A stretch of 64,000 bases of DNA from Monoraphidium neglectum. Taxonomy: Eukaryota; Chlorophyta; Chlorophyceae; Sphaeropleales; Selenastraceae. The translations under genes were made by a program, and so were the position numbers. Below, piece after piece: positions 22,585 to 33,624 of the stretch. The first letter of the stretch is position 1. Each line of letters starts with the position of its first letter. The stretch lies in assembly GCF_000611645.1 (NCBI RefSeq), contig NW_014013625.1:29041-93040 (forward strand), read 5' to 3'. Under the pieces are notes generated by a model. The model was not told the origin of the DNA. It made no database searches and saw only the letters and a list, made by a program, of their open reading frames with translations.

Positions 22585-23238
22585 TGATTGTTGAACTAGA
22601 GATACAACTTTTTGGTAATCCACAGACTGCTGAGCAAACACGTCGTGCAGAGGTGCGTGCACACGTCGGGTTAGGGTTAATGCAACGGCTCCAATCATTG
22701 CTACTAAAAGTAGCAAGCTCGCTAACAAAAGCAAGTCTACATGAACTCCGTAGAGGGCCACTCCTAATTGTGCCAGAGCAGAATGAGACATGGCAGCTGT
22801 TTGCCAAGAAGTCTCTGGAAATTCCAATCCCAAAGGACCTCCCTGAACAACTGGCCACAATGGAGTTACCAAAGGACTGGTCTCTACTGGTTGCCAAAGA
22901 AGGCCCACAAGGGAAATCACTAGCGTTACAAACAAAAGGCCTGCCACTGGATAAGCACCGCGCTGATGAGCCATTAGCTCGGTGGCTGGAATATCCAATA
23001 GCATGACCACAAAAAGAAACATGATTGCCAGTGCTCCAATATATACTAACAAGAGCAAAAGAGCAAAGAACTCTAGACCTAACAACACCAACAGGCCGGA
23101 AGCATGCAAAAAGGTGAGGACTAGGTAGAACACAGAGTGCACGGGGTTTTTAGAGCGCAAAACAAGAGCTGCGCTCATCCAAGCCCCTGTACTCAAAAGG
23201 AAAAACATAGAGGTCATTAAGAGTCCTTTTTTGTGCAA
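22585..23238 (-). CDS. nad6: NADH dehydrogenase subunit 6 (complex I)
   Basis: This membrane subunit of complex I has 217 residues and five hydrophobic segments. The central helix carries the typical FALLLLLVYIGALAIMFLFVVMLL, including the conserved Tyr-Ile-Gly-Ala-hydrophobic stretch. The gene ends at TCA (22585-22587); reading through would add only seven residues to a TAG. The start could be the first ATG (MHKKGLLMTSM) or the internal MTSM. It is the first gene of the minus-strand cluster, next to the strand switch. Confidence 0.93.
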
Positions 23239-23779
23239 AGAGTTGAAGCTTTACATAAGGTTTAGCGAGTATTTCAGCTGAAAAGCCGCATCCCAGACGG
23301 CGCTTGGGCAATCGAAGACGGGGCCAAAGGCCCCACCCACGGTCCATTAAAGATAGACCTCTAGGGACCCGGGCCCTCGCAATCGAAGATGGGGCCTAGG
23401 GCCTTCGGGGGGTCCCCCCCGGGACCCTTAAGGGGTCCTTTGTAACCCGAGGACCTTTGGCCCTAGGCCGTCTTCGACGGCCTAGCCACCTTAGGTGGCT
23501 CGACATCATAGATGTCCCGCCATCTTAGATGTCGAGGCCCCGAGGGCCTAAGCCACCAAAGTGGCCGCAAAACTAAAGAGGTCATGAAAGGCTGATTTTT
23601 ATAGAAAAAGCCAGGATTTCTTTTCATGAACTTGTTCATGAAGCCTGTGCTCTGTGAAAACTGAAAGGTTAAGTATTTACATTAGGCTGACGTTTTAGGC
23701 TAGATTTTCTCTTTTGGAACTCTAAAAAAAAGCCTAAACTTGATTTAGGTGAAGGTTTTGATTAAGATTTGGTTATGTA
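23239..23779. promoter_or_regulatory. Divergent spacer at the strand switch (candidate promoter region)
   Basis: Genes to the left are transcribed leftward and those to the right rightward. Both transcription units should therefore start in or near these 540 bases. The left part is made of GC palindromes (23280-23570); the right part (23580-23779) is AT-rich and contains one TTCATGAAC palindrome. I cannot point to a specific promoter motif. Confidence 0.4.
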
Positions 23780-23861
23780 GACTCGGTTGCTGAGTGGTTA
23801 AAAGCGCTAGACTGTAAATCTAGTGACAGTGTCTTCGCAGGTTCAAATCCTGCCCGCGTCA
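23780..23861 (+). tRNA. trnY(gua): tRNA-Tyr(GUA)
   Basis: A class II cloverleaf with anticodon loop CTGTAAA (anticodon GTA), long variable arm and T arm GCAGG-TTCAAAT-CCTGC. The acceptor GACTCGG/CCGCGTC has one T-C mismatch at pair 4-69. Confidence 0.9.
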
Positions 23862-24114
23862 TCTGGAAACGTGTTGTAAAAGCCAAAATAACTCTATGAA
23901 AAAAATCAACATGGGAATGTTTAAAGTGTTGCCATCCAGAATAACTTAATATTTGCTTGATTTTTTGGAGAAAAGACAAACCTTCTTTTTTAATTTTGAG
24001 CAGGGCAAGGGCCACTTAGGTGGCCCTAGAGGGCCTAAAGGCCCTAAGACCCTCATTGTATAAATTCTATATGATTCACGGCCAATGGTTTATGTAGAAT
24101 GTCAAATGCACCAT

Positions 24115-24188
24115 GGCGAACATAGCTAAGTGGTTTAGCATTGGATTGTGGATCCAAAGCACGTGGGTTCAAACCCCACTGTTCGCCC
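24115..24188 (+). tRNA. trnH(gug): tRNA-His(GUG)
   Basis: Acceptor GGCGAAC/GTTCGCC with C at the discriminator position, typical of tRNA-His. The anticodon loop is TTGTGGA with anticodon GTG, and the T arm is GTGGG-TTCAAAC-CCCAC. Confidence 0.93.
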
Positions 24189-24381
24189 TTTATGTTTTTG
24201 GTGGTTTTTAACCACTCTTTTTCTCAAACAACTCAGAGTTTCCTTACTATGATCAACCAGGTGGTTAATAATCTTTTCATGGTTGTTCTCTTTAGTCTAT
24301 GTGAAGAATCTACCTGTATTCACTAATCTTTTCATGCGTTTTCAATCTTTGTTAAAAGTCAAATCATAAAAAGATTCAATC

Positions 24382-27027
24382 ATGACTGTCTATGTATTAG
24401 TGCAAGTTCTTGCGACTGTGGTCCCTCTGCTTCTGGCAGTGGCGTTCTTAACCCTGGTAGAACGTCGTGTCATGGGAGCCATGCAGCGTCGACAAGGGCC
24501 CAACGTCTGGGGTTTTGGAGGTCTGCTCCAGCCCTTTTTTGACGGTCTTAAACTTTTGTTGAAAGAGCCCATTTTACCCAGCACAGCTGACCAGCCTCTG
24601 TTTATGTGGGCGCCAGTGCTGACTTTTTTGACCAGTCAAGCAGCTTGGGCAGCATTGCCGACCAGTTCCGCAGGAGCGGTCAGTGATCTAAACTTAGGCA
24701 CAATGTATTTCCTAGCCATTGGAAGTCTTGGAGTCTATGGGATCCTTCTGGCGGGATGGGCTAGCAACAGTAAATACGCTTTTTTAGGGTGTTGCCGCTC
24801 TGTTGCCCAAATGATTAGCTATGAATTACCAATGGGACTTATTGTCTTAACCACAGCAGTGGTTGCCAATAGCTTGAACTGGACAGTTTTGGTTGAAACT
24901 CAGCAATGGGTATGGTTTCTACTTCCACTGTGGCCTCTAGGAGTTATTTGGATGATTTGCTGTTTAGCTGAAACCAACAGAGCGCCTTTTGACTTACCCG
25001 AAGCGGAAGCTGAGTTGGTTGCCGGTTATAACGTCGAGTACAGTTCCATGGGATTTGCTTTGTTCTTTATTGCTGAATATGCTAACCTAATTCTTATGAG
25101 TACAGTCACCAGTCTTCTTTTCTTAGGTGGAACTGGAGCACCTCTAGCCATTCTGTCTTTTTTACCAGGCGCTCTTTGGCTCTCTCTAAAAACCCTTTTG
25201 GTCTTGTTCATGTTTGTTTGGGTTAGAGCCACTCTCCCTCGTTATCGCTATGATCAGCTCATGACTCTTGGCTGGACTGTGTGCGCTGTTGCGCTGTTGT
25301 TCATGTTGTGAATGAGAATTCATCTACGCCGTCTTCGTGTTCTTGTAGTGAAGCGCCTCTGTGGATGCCTTTTCAAGCATCCCACATCAAGCATGTCCTG
25401 AATGCCATTGGAAACGATGGAGTTCAAAGCGGAGTTGAAAGCCGTGCAAGTGACAAGAGCTACTTTGGTGGCCTTGGGCTACCTTAGGTAGCCCGAAGGC
25501 CTTTGGCCTTAGGGCCTCGTTGGTTCGAGGGCCACTTGGGTGGCGAGGGCCCCCTTAGGGGCCCTAGTGGGACACCTTAGTGTCCCCAGGGGCCTAAGGC
25601 CCCACTAGGAACCAAAGGCCCTCGTGGGACATCTAAGATGTTCTAGCTATGGTCGCTAGCCGGGGGCCACCTAAAGTGGCCCTCGCCCGCCAAAGCAGCT
25701 AAGGCCACTTTAGTGGCCCGGAGGGCCTTAGGCCCTCGGCCGCGAGCCACCTAAGGTGGCTAGAGGGACCCCCTAAGGGGCCTTTGGTTCCTAAGGGGCC
25801 CTCGCTGCCTTAGTAGCCCGGAGAGCCCTAAGGCCCTCGAGTTGCCGCTAGATACATTGGCAAGCTAGAATTGGTATGGCTAAGTTAATAAACCTGATAA
25901 ATACGCTGTCCGTGACAAGCCACACAGTAATTCATACTTTCCTTGCTGCACAAAGGCGCATCAAGCATACCTTGATGCACAAAGGCGCATCAAGCATGTC
26001 CCAGATATTCGCTAGGTCATTTGACAAGGGCCTTTAGGCCCTACAGAACATCGACCATGCCCTCAAGAATTTTTTGGCACATGGTTTTCTTATAACAGCC
26101 GAAGAAAATCTAGCGAAGATAGTGAAACTAGAGCCTTTAGTTCCTAAGGAGAACCAACGGTCTCGTGGGTTCTAGGGCCACTTGGGTGGCGCAAGGGCCC
26201 TAAGGGCTCCTTAGGAACCAAAAGAGCTATCTGAGGGTAGCCTTTGCGTCGAGGGCGGCCTAGCCATCTTTATGACGCAAAAGCCACCTATCCAGATGAC
26301 GAAGACGTACAGGGGCCTAACCCAACAGATCACATGAACAACGGAACTGCAGGATTCTCTAAGGATATGCTTTATGCCCTAGGGCCTAAAGGCCCTCGGG
26401 GTTACCCCGAAGGCCTCTGGCCTTAGGCCGTCTTTGACGGCCCTTAATGCATGAAGATACCAAAAAATTTTATGGGAACGGAGCTCTTATAGTAGGGATA
26501 ATGTTAGATAACACTAACCGTGCACTCGCACTTCCAAAGCAGAGCAGGTTGCTAATATTAAAGTGAGTTTATGATCTTGAAATCGCAATAACAATAATTA
26601 TAATACCAATCAAAACACAAATCAAAATAAAAAAAACATCCCAACGCAAAGACTCCATGATTTAAACTCGTAAAATAGATATCACATATAGCAATGACAA
26701 TTACGTCATGTGCTCTAATTCTCAGAAACAAAATAACTGATAGCTACGAATGCAATATTTTCAAGACTTACCACCACGAGGGCCCCTAAGAGGCCCAAGG
26801 GCCCCCGGCCCTAAGCCGCCAAAGCGGCCCTAAAGAGAATCCCTAATCTTTTAGCAACTGGCGAGCCGTATGAATTGAAAAGTTCAAGTACGGTTCTGAG
26901 GGCAGTTTTAGATCCTAAGTGCCCAGAAGCCCTGTGGACGCTTCTTCTGACCCCTACTTTCCTTCCCTTGACTTTAGCTGGCTTTTTGTTTAACGTAGTT
27001 TTGATTTTTGTTTTCCAAACGCTGTCA
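24382..27027 (+). CDS. nad1: NADH dehydrogenase subunit 1 (complex I), two exons
   Basis: nad1 is the membrane subunit of complex I next to the quinone channel. Exon 1 is 24382-25280 and exon 2 is 26958-27027; the join gives [19 protein letters not shown] and 969 nt in frame (322 aa). Family motifs: [40 protein letters not shown] N-terminus, [26 protein letters not shown] (quinone-binding loop) near residue 200, and [17 protein letters not shown] near 285. The end is a TCA at 27025-27027; reading through gives two more codons before TAA. trnH lies just upstream on the same strand. Confidence 0.95.
25281..26957 (+). mobile_element. Group II intron nad1-i1, ORF-less, repeat-expanded
   Basis: Starts GTGCGCTGTTGCGCTG and ends TTCTGACCCCTAC. 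Domain V is at 26862-26908. Inner blocks shared with the sister introns include AAACGATGGAGTTCAAAG (25417), a GGCCTAACCCAACAGATCAC block (26315) and GGGAACGGAGCTCT (26474). Palindrome clusters inserted between these blocks lengthen it to 1.7 kb. Confidence 0.9.
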
Positions 27028-27162
27028 TTTTTCTAAGTCTTTCATCCCCCAAACCACCCAATCTAGCGCTTCAGGTTCTTTAAGACAAGAACTGTAGGTT
27101 ATTAGAGACGTCCAACGATTTTTAAAGCCAAAAGTTTGAGATTTGAAACGCCTCTCTTGTCT

Positions 27163-29272
27163 GGCAGTGGTGCGCTGCGGTGCTGTTGTTTATGTAGTGA
27201 ATGAGAATTCACCTACACTGTCTTCGTGTTCTTGTAGTCAAGCACTTCCCTGGATGCCACTGAAAACAGTGGAGTTCAAAGCGGGAATCAAAGCCGTGAG
27301 AGTGACGAGGAACTAATGGCCCTCTAGGCAGCCGCCTTAGGGACCCCTTAGGGGGTCCCTCTGGCGGCCCTCGGGTCCCCCCCCCGTTGTCACCAAACAC
27401 ATTGGCAAGCTAGGGTTGGTATAACCATTGAAGATGACGAGCCATCGTTAGATAGCTTAAGGCTAAGGCCACTTAGGTGGCCCAAGACCCCTAAGGGGTC
27501 CCTCGCGGCCTTCAGGCGAGGGCCATCTAAGATGGCCCTTGCGCCACTACTAAGGTGGCGCACTAGGGCCCGAAGGGGCCCTCGCTACCTAAGTAGCCCA
27601 AGAGACACCTTAGTGTCTCAAAGGCCTTAGGGCCCTAAGGCCAAAGGCCTTCGGGGTTACCGAAGAGCCGCGGTCGCGGCCTCCGAGGGCCTTTGGCCCT
27701 AGACCCCTTAAGGATCCCTAGAGGGCCTTTAGGCCCAAGGGCTACCTTAGTAGCCCGGTGGGACATCTAAGATGTCCCCGGCCGCCAAAGCGACCCTCGG
27801 CCATTTAGGTGGCCCTAGGCCGTCTTCGACAACCTAACCATCAAAGATGGCTAGCTATCAAAGATAGCTCAACATCTAAAATGTCAAGCACCATAGCTAG
27901 GCTAAGTTAATGAACCTGTAAAAAATACGCTATTCGTGAAAAAACATGCAGTAATTCAAAACTTCCTGGATGCCCTTTAAATCCATTGAAGATCCACTTG
28001 GGCTAGGGCTAGGACCTTTGGTTCCTAGAGGAATCAACGAGGTCCTCAGGGACGAAGGACACTTAGGCGTCCTTCGGGCGAAGGCCGCCGAAGGCGGCTG
28101 CCTAGAAGGCCTTTGGCCTTAGGGCCTTAGGGTCTAAAGACCCTCGACCTTTAGGCCCTAAGGCCCTAGAAAGCCACTAAAGTGGCCTTAGCCATCTTAG
28201 ATGGCCCTAGAGAACATCGACCGGGGCCTTTATGCGCTACAGGCGCGTTAAATCCTTTTTTAGAATTATTTGGCACATGACTTTTTTACACACTGCGAAA
28301 AAAGTCTAGCGAAGATAGTGAACCGTGCGCCATCCGAGATGGCCCTTAGGCCAAAGGCCTTCTAGGGCCTTAGGACCTAAAGGTCGAGGGTCTTGGGCCA
28401 AAGGCCCACTAGAGCCCTTAAGGGGCTCTCGCCTTCGGCCCTATAGACCCCAAGGCCCTCGTCCGAGGGCCTTGGGCCCTAGAGCCACCTATCCAGATGG
28501 CAAAAGCGTACAGGAGCCTAACCCAACAGATCACATAAACAACGGAACCGCAGGATTGCCTAAAGAAATGTTTTATGTGCGCGAGGGGCAGAAAGCCCCG
28601 GCCACCTTAGGTAACTAGAGCGCATAAAAAATATGCTTCATGAACTTGTTCATGAAATAACCGAAAGGTTTTATGGGAACGGAGCTCTCGTAGTAAGGAC
28701 AATGTTAGGTAATTACTAACCGTGCATACTGCACTTCTAAAGTAGAGCAGGTTGTTAAAAAACTCAAGCAGAGTTTGTAGTCATTAAGCTATAATAAGTA
28801 TAATACAACTTTAAATACGTCAATGCAGATATAATAATACGCAACAAAAACCTACATTTGTAAAAAAAGCATTTTTTAAAGTGACAGCTATACATTTTCT
28901 GCTTGCGTAGTGGAATCATATAAGGTTATTCGTCAACAATTACAATACCTTCATATGATATGAAAGCTTTCCACTACTTAAACAACTTAAACTAGTTAAG
29001 CTATTCAAGCTATCTAAACTATTTTGTTTAAGTTTTTATAATAACTGGCGAGCCGTATGAATCGAAAGATTCACGTACGGTTCTAAGGGCAGTTTGAGTA
29101 CTTTTCATGCGTTGAATCGCATGAAACATATCCTAAGGAAACTCTGTCCACATGCAGACTCGGTCTGCATAATGACCCTGTCTCCACGGATCTTCTTCTG
29201 ACCTCTACTAGCTTAATGGGAGAGCTATGGATTCATAACCCATCGACGAAGGTTCGATTCCTTCCTCTGCTA
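27163..29272 (+). tRNA. trnM(cau): tRNA-Met(CAU) interrupted by a group II intron
   Basis: Exon 1 is the 7-nt acceptor strand GGCAGTG (27163-27169). Exon 2 (29209-29272) begins TAGCTTAATGGGAGAGC and contains anticodon loop TTCATAA and T arm GAAGG-TTCGATT-CCTTC. Joined, they give a 71-nt cloverleaf whose acceptor pairs in 5 Watson-Crick pairs plus a G-U, with one U-U mismatch. The CAU anticodon means methionine, or isoleucine AUA if the C is modified; the anticodon stem is closer to elongator Met. The 5' exon identification rests on intron-family borders and acceptor pairing. Confidence 0.75.
27170..29208 (+). mobile_element. Group II intron inside trnM, ORF-less, repeat-expanded
   Basis: Starts GTGCGCTGCGGTGCTG and ends TTCTGACCTCTAC. 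Domain V is at 29049-29093. The shared inner blocks appear at 27269 (AACAGTGGAGTTCAAAG), 28515 (GCCTAACCCAACAGATC) and 28676 (GGGAACGGAGCTCTC). About half of its 2.04 kb is inserted palindromes. Confidence 0.87.
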
Positions 29273-29836
29273 AAAATCTTTGAATTGATTAGATCTACAT
29301 CCATTGAAACCAAGCCTTATCATTCAAACAAGGATATGCTTTATGCTCTCTGAATATCGACAATGGCTAGCTATCTTCGATAGCTAGCCCGCCAAAGCGG
29401 CCCTAAGGCCGGGGGCCTTCGGGCTACCTTAGTAGCCCAAGGCCACGGTTGTTGTTCCTTTAGGCCGTCTTTAGGTGACTTAGCCACTTAAGTGGCTCTC
29501 CACATCTAAGATGTCCGAGCCATCAAAAATGGCTTGTCCGTCAAAGACAGCCTAGAGGGCCACCTAAGTGGCCCTAGCCGTTAGGCCCTATTTAAACCAA
29601 AGACACTCGGCAATAGATTCCTTTAGTTCTTTAAAAACGAAAGAGGCTAAAGGACCTTTAGGACCTAAAGGTCAAAAGTCTAGGGTCTAAAAAGCCTTTC
29701 GAGGTTTGGTTCCTTTAGCCAAAAATCATTAACCCTCGTTTCACCGGGGTTTGCTTATGCGTCTTTAGTTCTCTCAATTAAATTTTCATTTGAATGCAAA
29801 TGGCTAAACTCTTAATAAACCCTGATACTCTTTTAA
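29273..29836. repeat. Palindromic spacer trnM-trnK
   Basis: GC and GCCATC-type palindromes fill 29340-29600. The rest is AT-rich sequence without a visible gene. Confidence 0.6.
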
Positions 29837-29908
29837 GGGTTTGTAGCTTAAAGGTAAAGCATTGGACTTTTAATCCAGTGAGTGCAGGTTCAAGTCCTGC
29901 CAAACTCA
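29837..29908 (+). tRNA. trnK(uuu): tRNA-Lys(UUU)
   Basis: Acceptor GGGTTTG/CAAACTC, anticodon stem TTGGA/TCCAG-like with loop CTTTTAA (anticodon TTT), and T arm GCAGG-TTCAAGT-CCTGC. Confidence 0.93.
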
Positions 29909-30084
29909 ACAAAAAGACTTTTTTTCTACAAAAAAGGCTTTCTTTGGTCGGGGACTGGCCGCAAAAACTCCTTGGTCAGCCTTTGGCTAAAAGGTGAGCT
30001 TTAGCCAAAGGCTGAAAATTCGGTTTTAATCAAGAGCACAGGGTAGCCTTCAGCTAAGAACAGAAAAGTCGGCTTCGTCCAAAA

Positions 30085-30846
30085 ACTAAAAGGCTGGCAA
30101 CTAAAAGGCTGGCAACTAAAAGGCTGGCAACTAAAAGGCTGGCAACTAAAAGGCTGGCAACTAAAAGGCTGGCAACTAAAAGGCTGGCAACTAAAAGGCT
30201 GGCAACTAAAAGGCTGGCAACTAAAAGGCTGGCAACTAAAAGGCTGGCAACTAAAAGGCTGGCAACTAAAAGGCTGGCAACTAAAAGNNNNNNNNNNNNN
30301 NNNNNNNNNNNNNNNNNNNNNNNNNNNNNNNNNNNNNNNNNNNNNNNNNNNNNNNNNNNNNNNNNNNNNNNNNNNNNNNNNNNNNNNNNNNNNNNNNNNN
30401 NNNNNNNNNNNNNNNNNNNNNNNNNNNNNNNNNNNNNNNNNNNNNNNNNNNNNNNNNNNNNNNNNNNNNNNNNNNNNNNNNNNNNNNNNNNNNNNNNNNN
30501 NNNNNNNNNNNNNNNNNNNNNNNNNNNNNNNNNNNNNNNNNNNNNNNNNNNNNNNNNNNNNNNNNNNNNNNNNNNNNNNNNNNNNNNNNNNNNNNNNNNN
30601 NNNNNNNNNNNNNNNNNNNNNNNNNNNNNNNNNNNNNNNNNNNNNNNNNNNNNNNNNNNNNNNNNNCTGGCAACTAAAAGGCTGGCAACTAAAAGGCTGG
30701 CAACTAAAAGGCTGGCAACTAAAAGGCTGGCAACTAAAAGGCTGGCAACTAAAAGGCTGGCAACTAAAAGGCTGGCAACTAAAAGGCTGGCAACTAAAAG
30801 GCTGGCAACTAAAAGGCTGGCAACTAAAAGGCTGGCAACTAAAAGG
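30085..30846. repeat. 15-bp tandem array (CTAAAAGGCTGGCAA)n with assembly gap
   Basis: Perfect head-to-tail copies of a 15-bp unit flank a run of 379 N (30288-30666). About 13 copies are visible on each side. The repeats show no divergence, so the true copy number is unknown and the N run is presumably an estimate. Open reading frames across it exist only because 15 is divisible by 3. Confidence 0.97.
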
Positions 30847-31484
30847 GCAGAAGGCCAAAAGCTCAAAGGCCAAGGGTCTTGCGATACCTTAGTGGCGCAC
30901 GAGGGCCCCTTAAGGGGCCCTCGCCACTCTGGTGGCCCTCTAGGGGCCTTTGGTTCCTAAGGGGCCCTTAGGGCCCCGAAGGCCTTCAACCCTAGAACCA
31001 AGGTCGCGGCCTCTAAGGCCACTAAGGTGGCCTTCTAAGACCGGAGGCCTGTGGGCCACCCAAGTGGCCCAAGACCTCTAAGGGGTCTAGGGCCAAAGGC
31101 CGTCTAGGGCCACCAAAGAGGCCCTCGCGGCCGCTTAAGCGGCCCCTCGCCTTTAGGCCCTATAGACCCTTTTGGTTTCTGAGGGAACCTACAGTAGAGG
31201 GCCGAAAGTCGAGAATCGAAGGCCCTTTAGGCCCTCTAGCCACCTTAGGTGGCGAATCATCTTCGATGATTAGGCCGTCTTCGACGGCCTAGCTATCGAA
31301 GATAGCTCGACATCAGAGATGTCAAGGCCGTCTTTGACGAGCTAGCCTGGGACCATGGTTAGAACGCCTTGAGGCTCTAGGTCTAGGGCCACCTAAGCGT
31401 CCCTCGACATGGTCCAGGGCCTTCGGCCCTCGACTCACTTTAGTCTCAAATCCCTAGCCGGTCCTTTAACACAGGTGAAAAATT
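30847..31484. repeat. Palindromic spacer before nad2
   Basis: Continuous GC palindromes run from 30880 to 31450, including several nested forms around GGCCGTCTTCGACGGCC. No gene is visible. Confidence 0.7.
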
Positions 31485-33110
31485 ATGACTTTTAACGTGA
31501 TTACTTGGATACCTGAAGTGTATCTGCTTATCACTCTCTTAGGCCTACTGTGCTACGGAATCAATCCAGGAGCAAGTGCGTTTGAGGAACGATTAGCTGT
31601 ACCCCTAGGTTTGGTGACCCCAAAGAGCCCCAAGTTGTGCGAGGAGCTGGCTTTTGCGCAAACGCCAATGCAACCGCAAAAACTGGAAAACACTTACACA
31701 GGCCCATTAAAGATGGACCTCGAACAGACTAGCGCTTTAGAGCATTCTGCTGCCAGTGGACCTGGGCATGCGTCTGCTCTTTTAGGAGCATGGGCATTGC
31801 CTTGGTGCTTGTTGGCTTTCTTGCTAGTGAGCCAATGTCCTCTTCACACCTTAATGGCCGGGGGCGTCTTTCTAAGAGATGGTTATAGCATTCAAATGGA
31901 GAGCTTGCTATGGATTTTTGCGACAGCTGTTTTAGCCATGAGCCTCTCTTGGCAAACCCCCGCGGGGATTGTGAGCCCCGAGTTTGTTTCTTTAACACTT
32001 CTTGCTTTACTTGGACAACACCTTCTGATCAGTGCCACGGATTTGATGGCCATGTATGTTTGTCTTGAGCTCCAAAGTTTTGCCATTGTAGTTCTTTGTA
32101 GCATGGACTATCGCAGCGCCTACTCTTTAGAAGCAGGAATTAAGTACTTTTTGTTGAGTGCTTTCAGTAGCTGTTTACTCTTGCTCGGGATTGGCTTAAT
32201 CTATTGGGAAACTGGGCTTACGCAGTGTCATCATTTGGTTGAACTGTTGAGAACAACCTCTGGTGAGCCAAGTGCTGGGCTTTGGCTAGGTATTTGGTTG
32301 GTCAGTATGGGACTTTTGTGGAAACTCTCCGCAGCGCCTCTTCATTTGTGGGTTGCAGACGTATATATGGGAGCTGTAAGTTGTGTTACCTTATTTTTAA
32401 GCACTCTTCCCAAAATCGCCCTTCTAGGTTTTTGGGTTCATACATGGCATCCATTATGGCAGAGCACTTTTGGGAGTGGTCTGGCTGTTTTTAGTGCGTT
32501 ATCTCTAATGGTTGGGGCTTTAGCTCCAATGGCACAAACCCATCTGAAGCGTTTATTAGCTTTGAGTAGTGTAGGTCATATGGGGTTTTTGCTGATGCCA
32601 TTGTCTGCAGGACATGAGGCTTTCGCGGCACTCTGGACTTACCTAGCTATTTATCTAGTCACCAACCTAGCCATGTGGGGTCTATTAATGTGGCCCTTTG
32701 GTCGACCCGGACAATCCTTTGCAGGTCCTCAATATATTTGGGATTTCTCTGCACTCAACCAAACATCTCCTGCCGCCGCCACTGCTTGGACAGGTGCCCT
32801 TCTAAGTTTGGCAGGTCTTCCTCCAGTGGCAGGGTTTTTAGGAAAACTCGGACTTTTCTGGTGGGCCTTGAACAGCCACCTTTATAGTTTGGTTGGAATT
32901 GCACTGGTTGCAACACTCTTAAGCACAGTGTATTATTTACGAGTGCTCAAAGTCGCTTATGTAGAGAATCCAGAAAATTGGGGTTCCTATGGAGAGATCC
33001 CACCTGTCAGTGCCTACCTGGTTGCTCTTTCTTGGGGCTTCTTGGTGGTGCTGCTGTGGCACGGAGCTCCTTTGGTTTTGTTCAGTCATTGGCTCGCGTT
33101 GGCTTCTTCA
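31485..33110 (+). CDS. nad2: NADH dehydrogenase subunit 2 (complex I)
   Basis: This antiporter-like membrane subunit of complex I has 541 residues. Family features: ELQSFAIVVLCSMDYRSAYSLEAGIKYFLLSAFSS-type region near 190-225 (conserved Glu and Lys), WKLSAAPLHLWVADVYMGA near 285, and ASLPPVAGF-like SLAGLPPVAGFLGKLGLFW near 440. Between the first helix and the conserved core there is a hydrophilic insert of about 60 residues, including palindrome-encoded TGPLKMDLEQ. I read all 541 codons and found no TCA or TCG before the terminal TCA (33108-33110). Reading through TCA would add 17 residues that run into a palindrome. Confidence 0.95.
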
Positions 33111-33539
33111 GTTTTTCAACCTTTCAATGAAATCAGGAGATGCTTCATGCGAGGGCCCCTCTAGAGCCCCTAAAGAGCTCTCGGGGCCCTAGAGCCTTTT
33201 GGCCCTCTAGGGCCACCAAAGTGGCCCTCGCGGCCGCTTAGGCGGCCCCTCGCCCTGGGACCTAAAAGCCCGAGGGCCGCGAGGCAGCCGCCTTTGGCGG
33301 CCCTAAAGCGGCCTTAGCCCCAGCCATCTTTGATGGCTTAGGCCGTCCGAGACGGGCTAGCTATCTTCGATAGCTAGGGCAGAGGGTCGAGGGGCCTTCG
33401 GCCCCTAAAGACCCTAAAGGCCCTTATGAAATCAGAAGCTCTGCCTTTCATTAAAAGTCAATTAAATCAAACTAGATTAAAAGCTCTAGACTTGATTTTT
33501 TGCTTCTTTCCTACTATCTATGGTGACTTCATTCTACTT
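33111..33539. repeat. Palindromic spacer nad2-trnS
   Basis: GC palindromes cover 33145-33425, followed by AT-rich sequence. No gene is visible. Confidence 0.65.
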
Positions 33540-33624
33540 GGAAGGATGGCCGAGCGGTTTAAAGCGACTCATTGCTAATGGGTTATCTCTTCAGAGATCG
33601 CAGGTTCGAATCCTGCTCTTTCCG
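33540..33624 (+). tRNA. trnS(gcu): tRNA-Ser(GCU)
   Basis: A class II cloverleaf with acceptor GGAAGGA/TCTTTCC, anticodon loop TTGCTAA (anticodon GCT), long variable arm and T arm GCAGG-TTCGAAT-CCTGC. It reads AGU and AGC. An orphan intron-5'-end-like sequence starts about 65 nt downstream. Confidence 0.93.

Noticed and set aside
22575..23006. Plus-strand ORF opposite nad6
   Set aside because: It is the antisense shadow of a clear conserved gene.
30001..30873. Long minus-strand reading frames across the 15-bp array
   Set aside because: They are open only because the unit is five codons long; the peptide is a pure repeat and part of it spans Ns.
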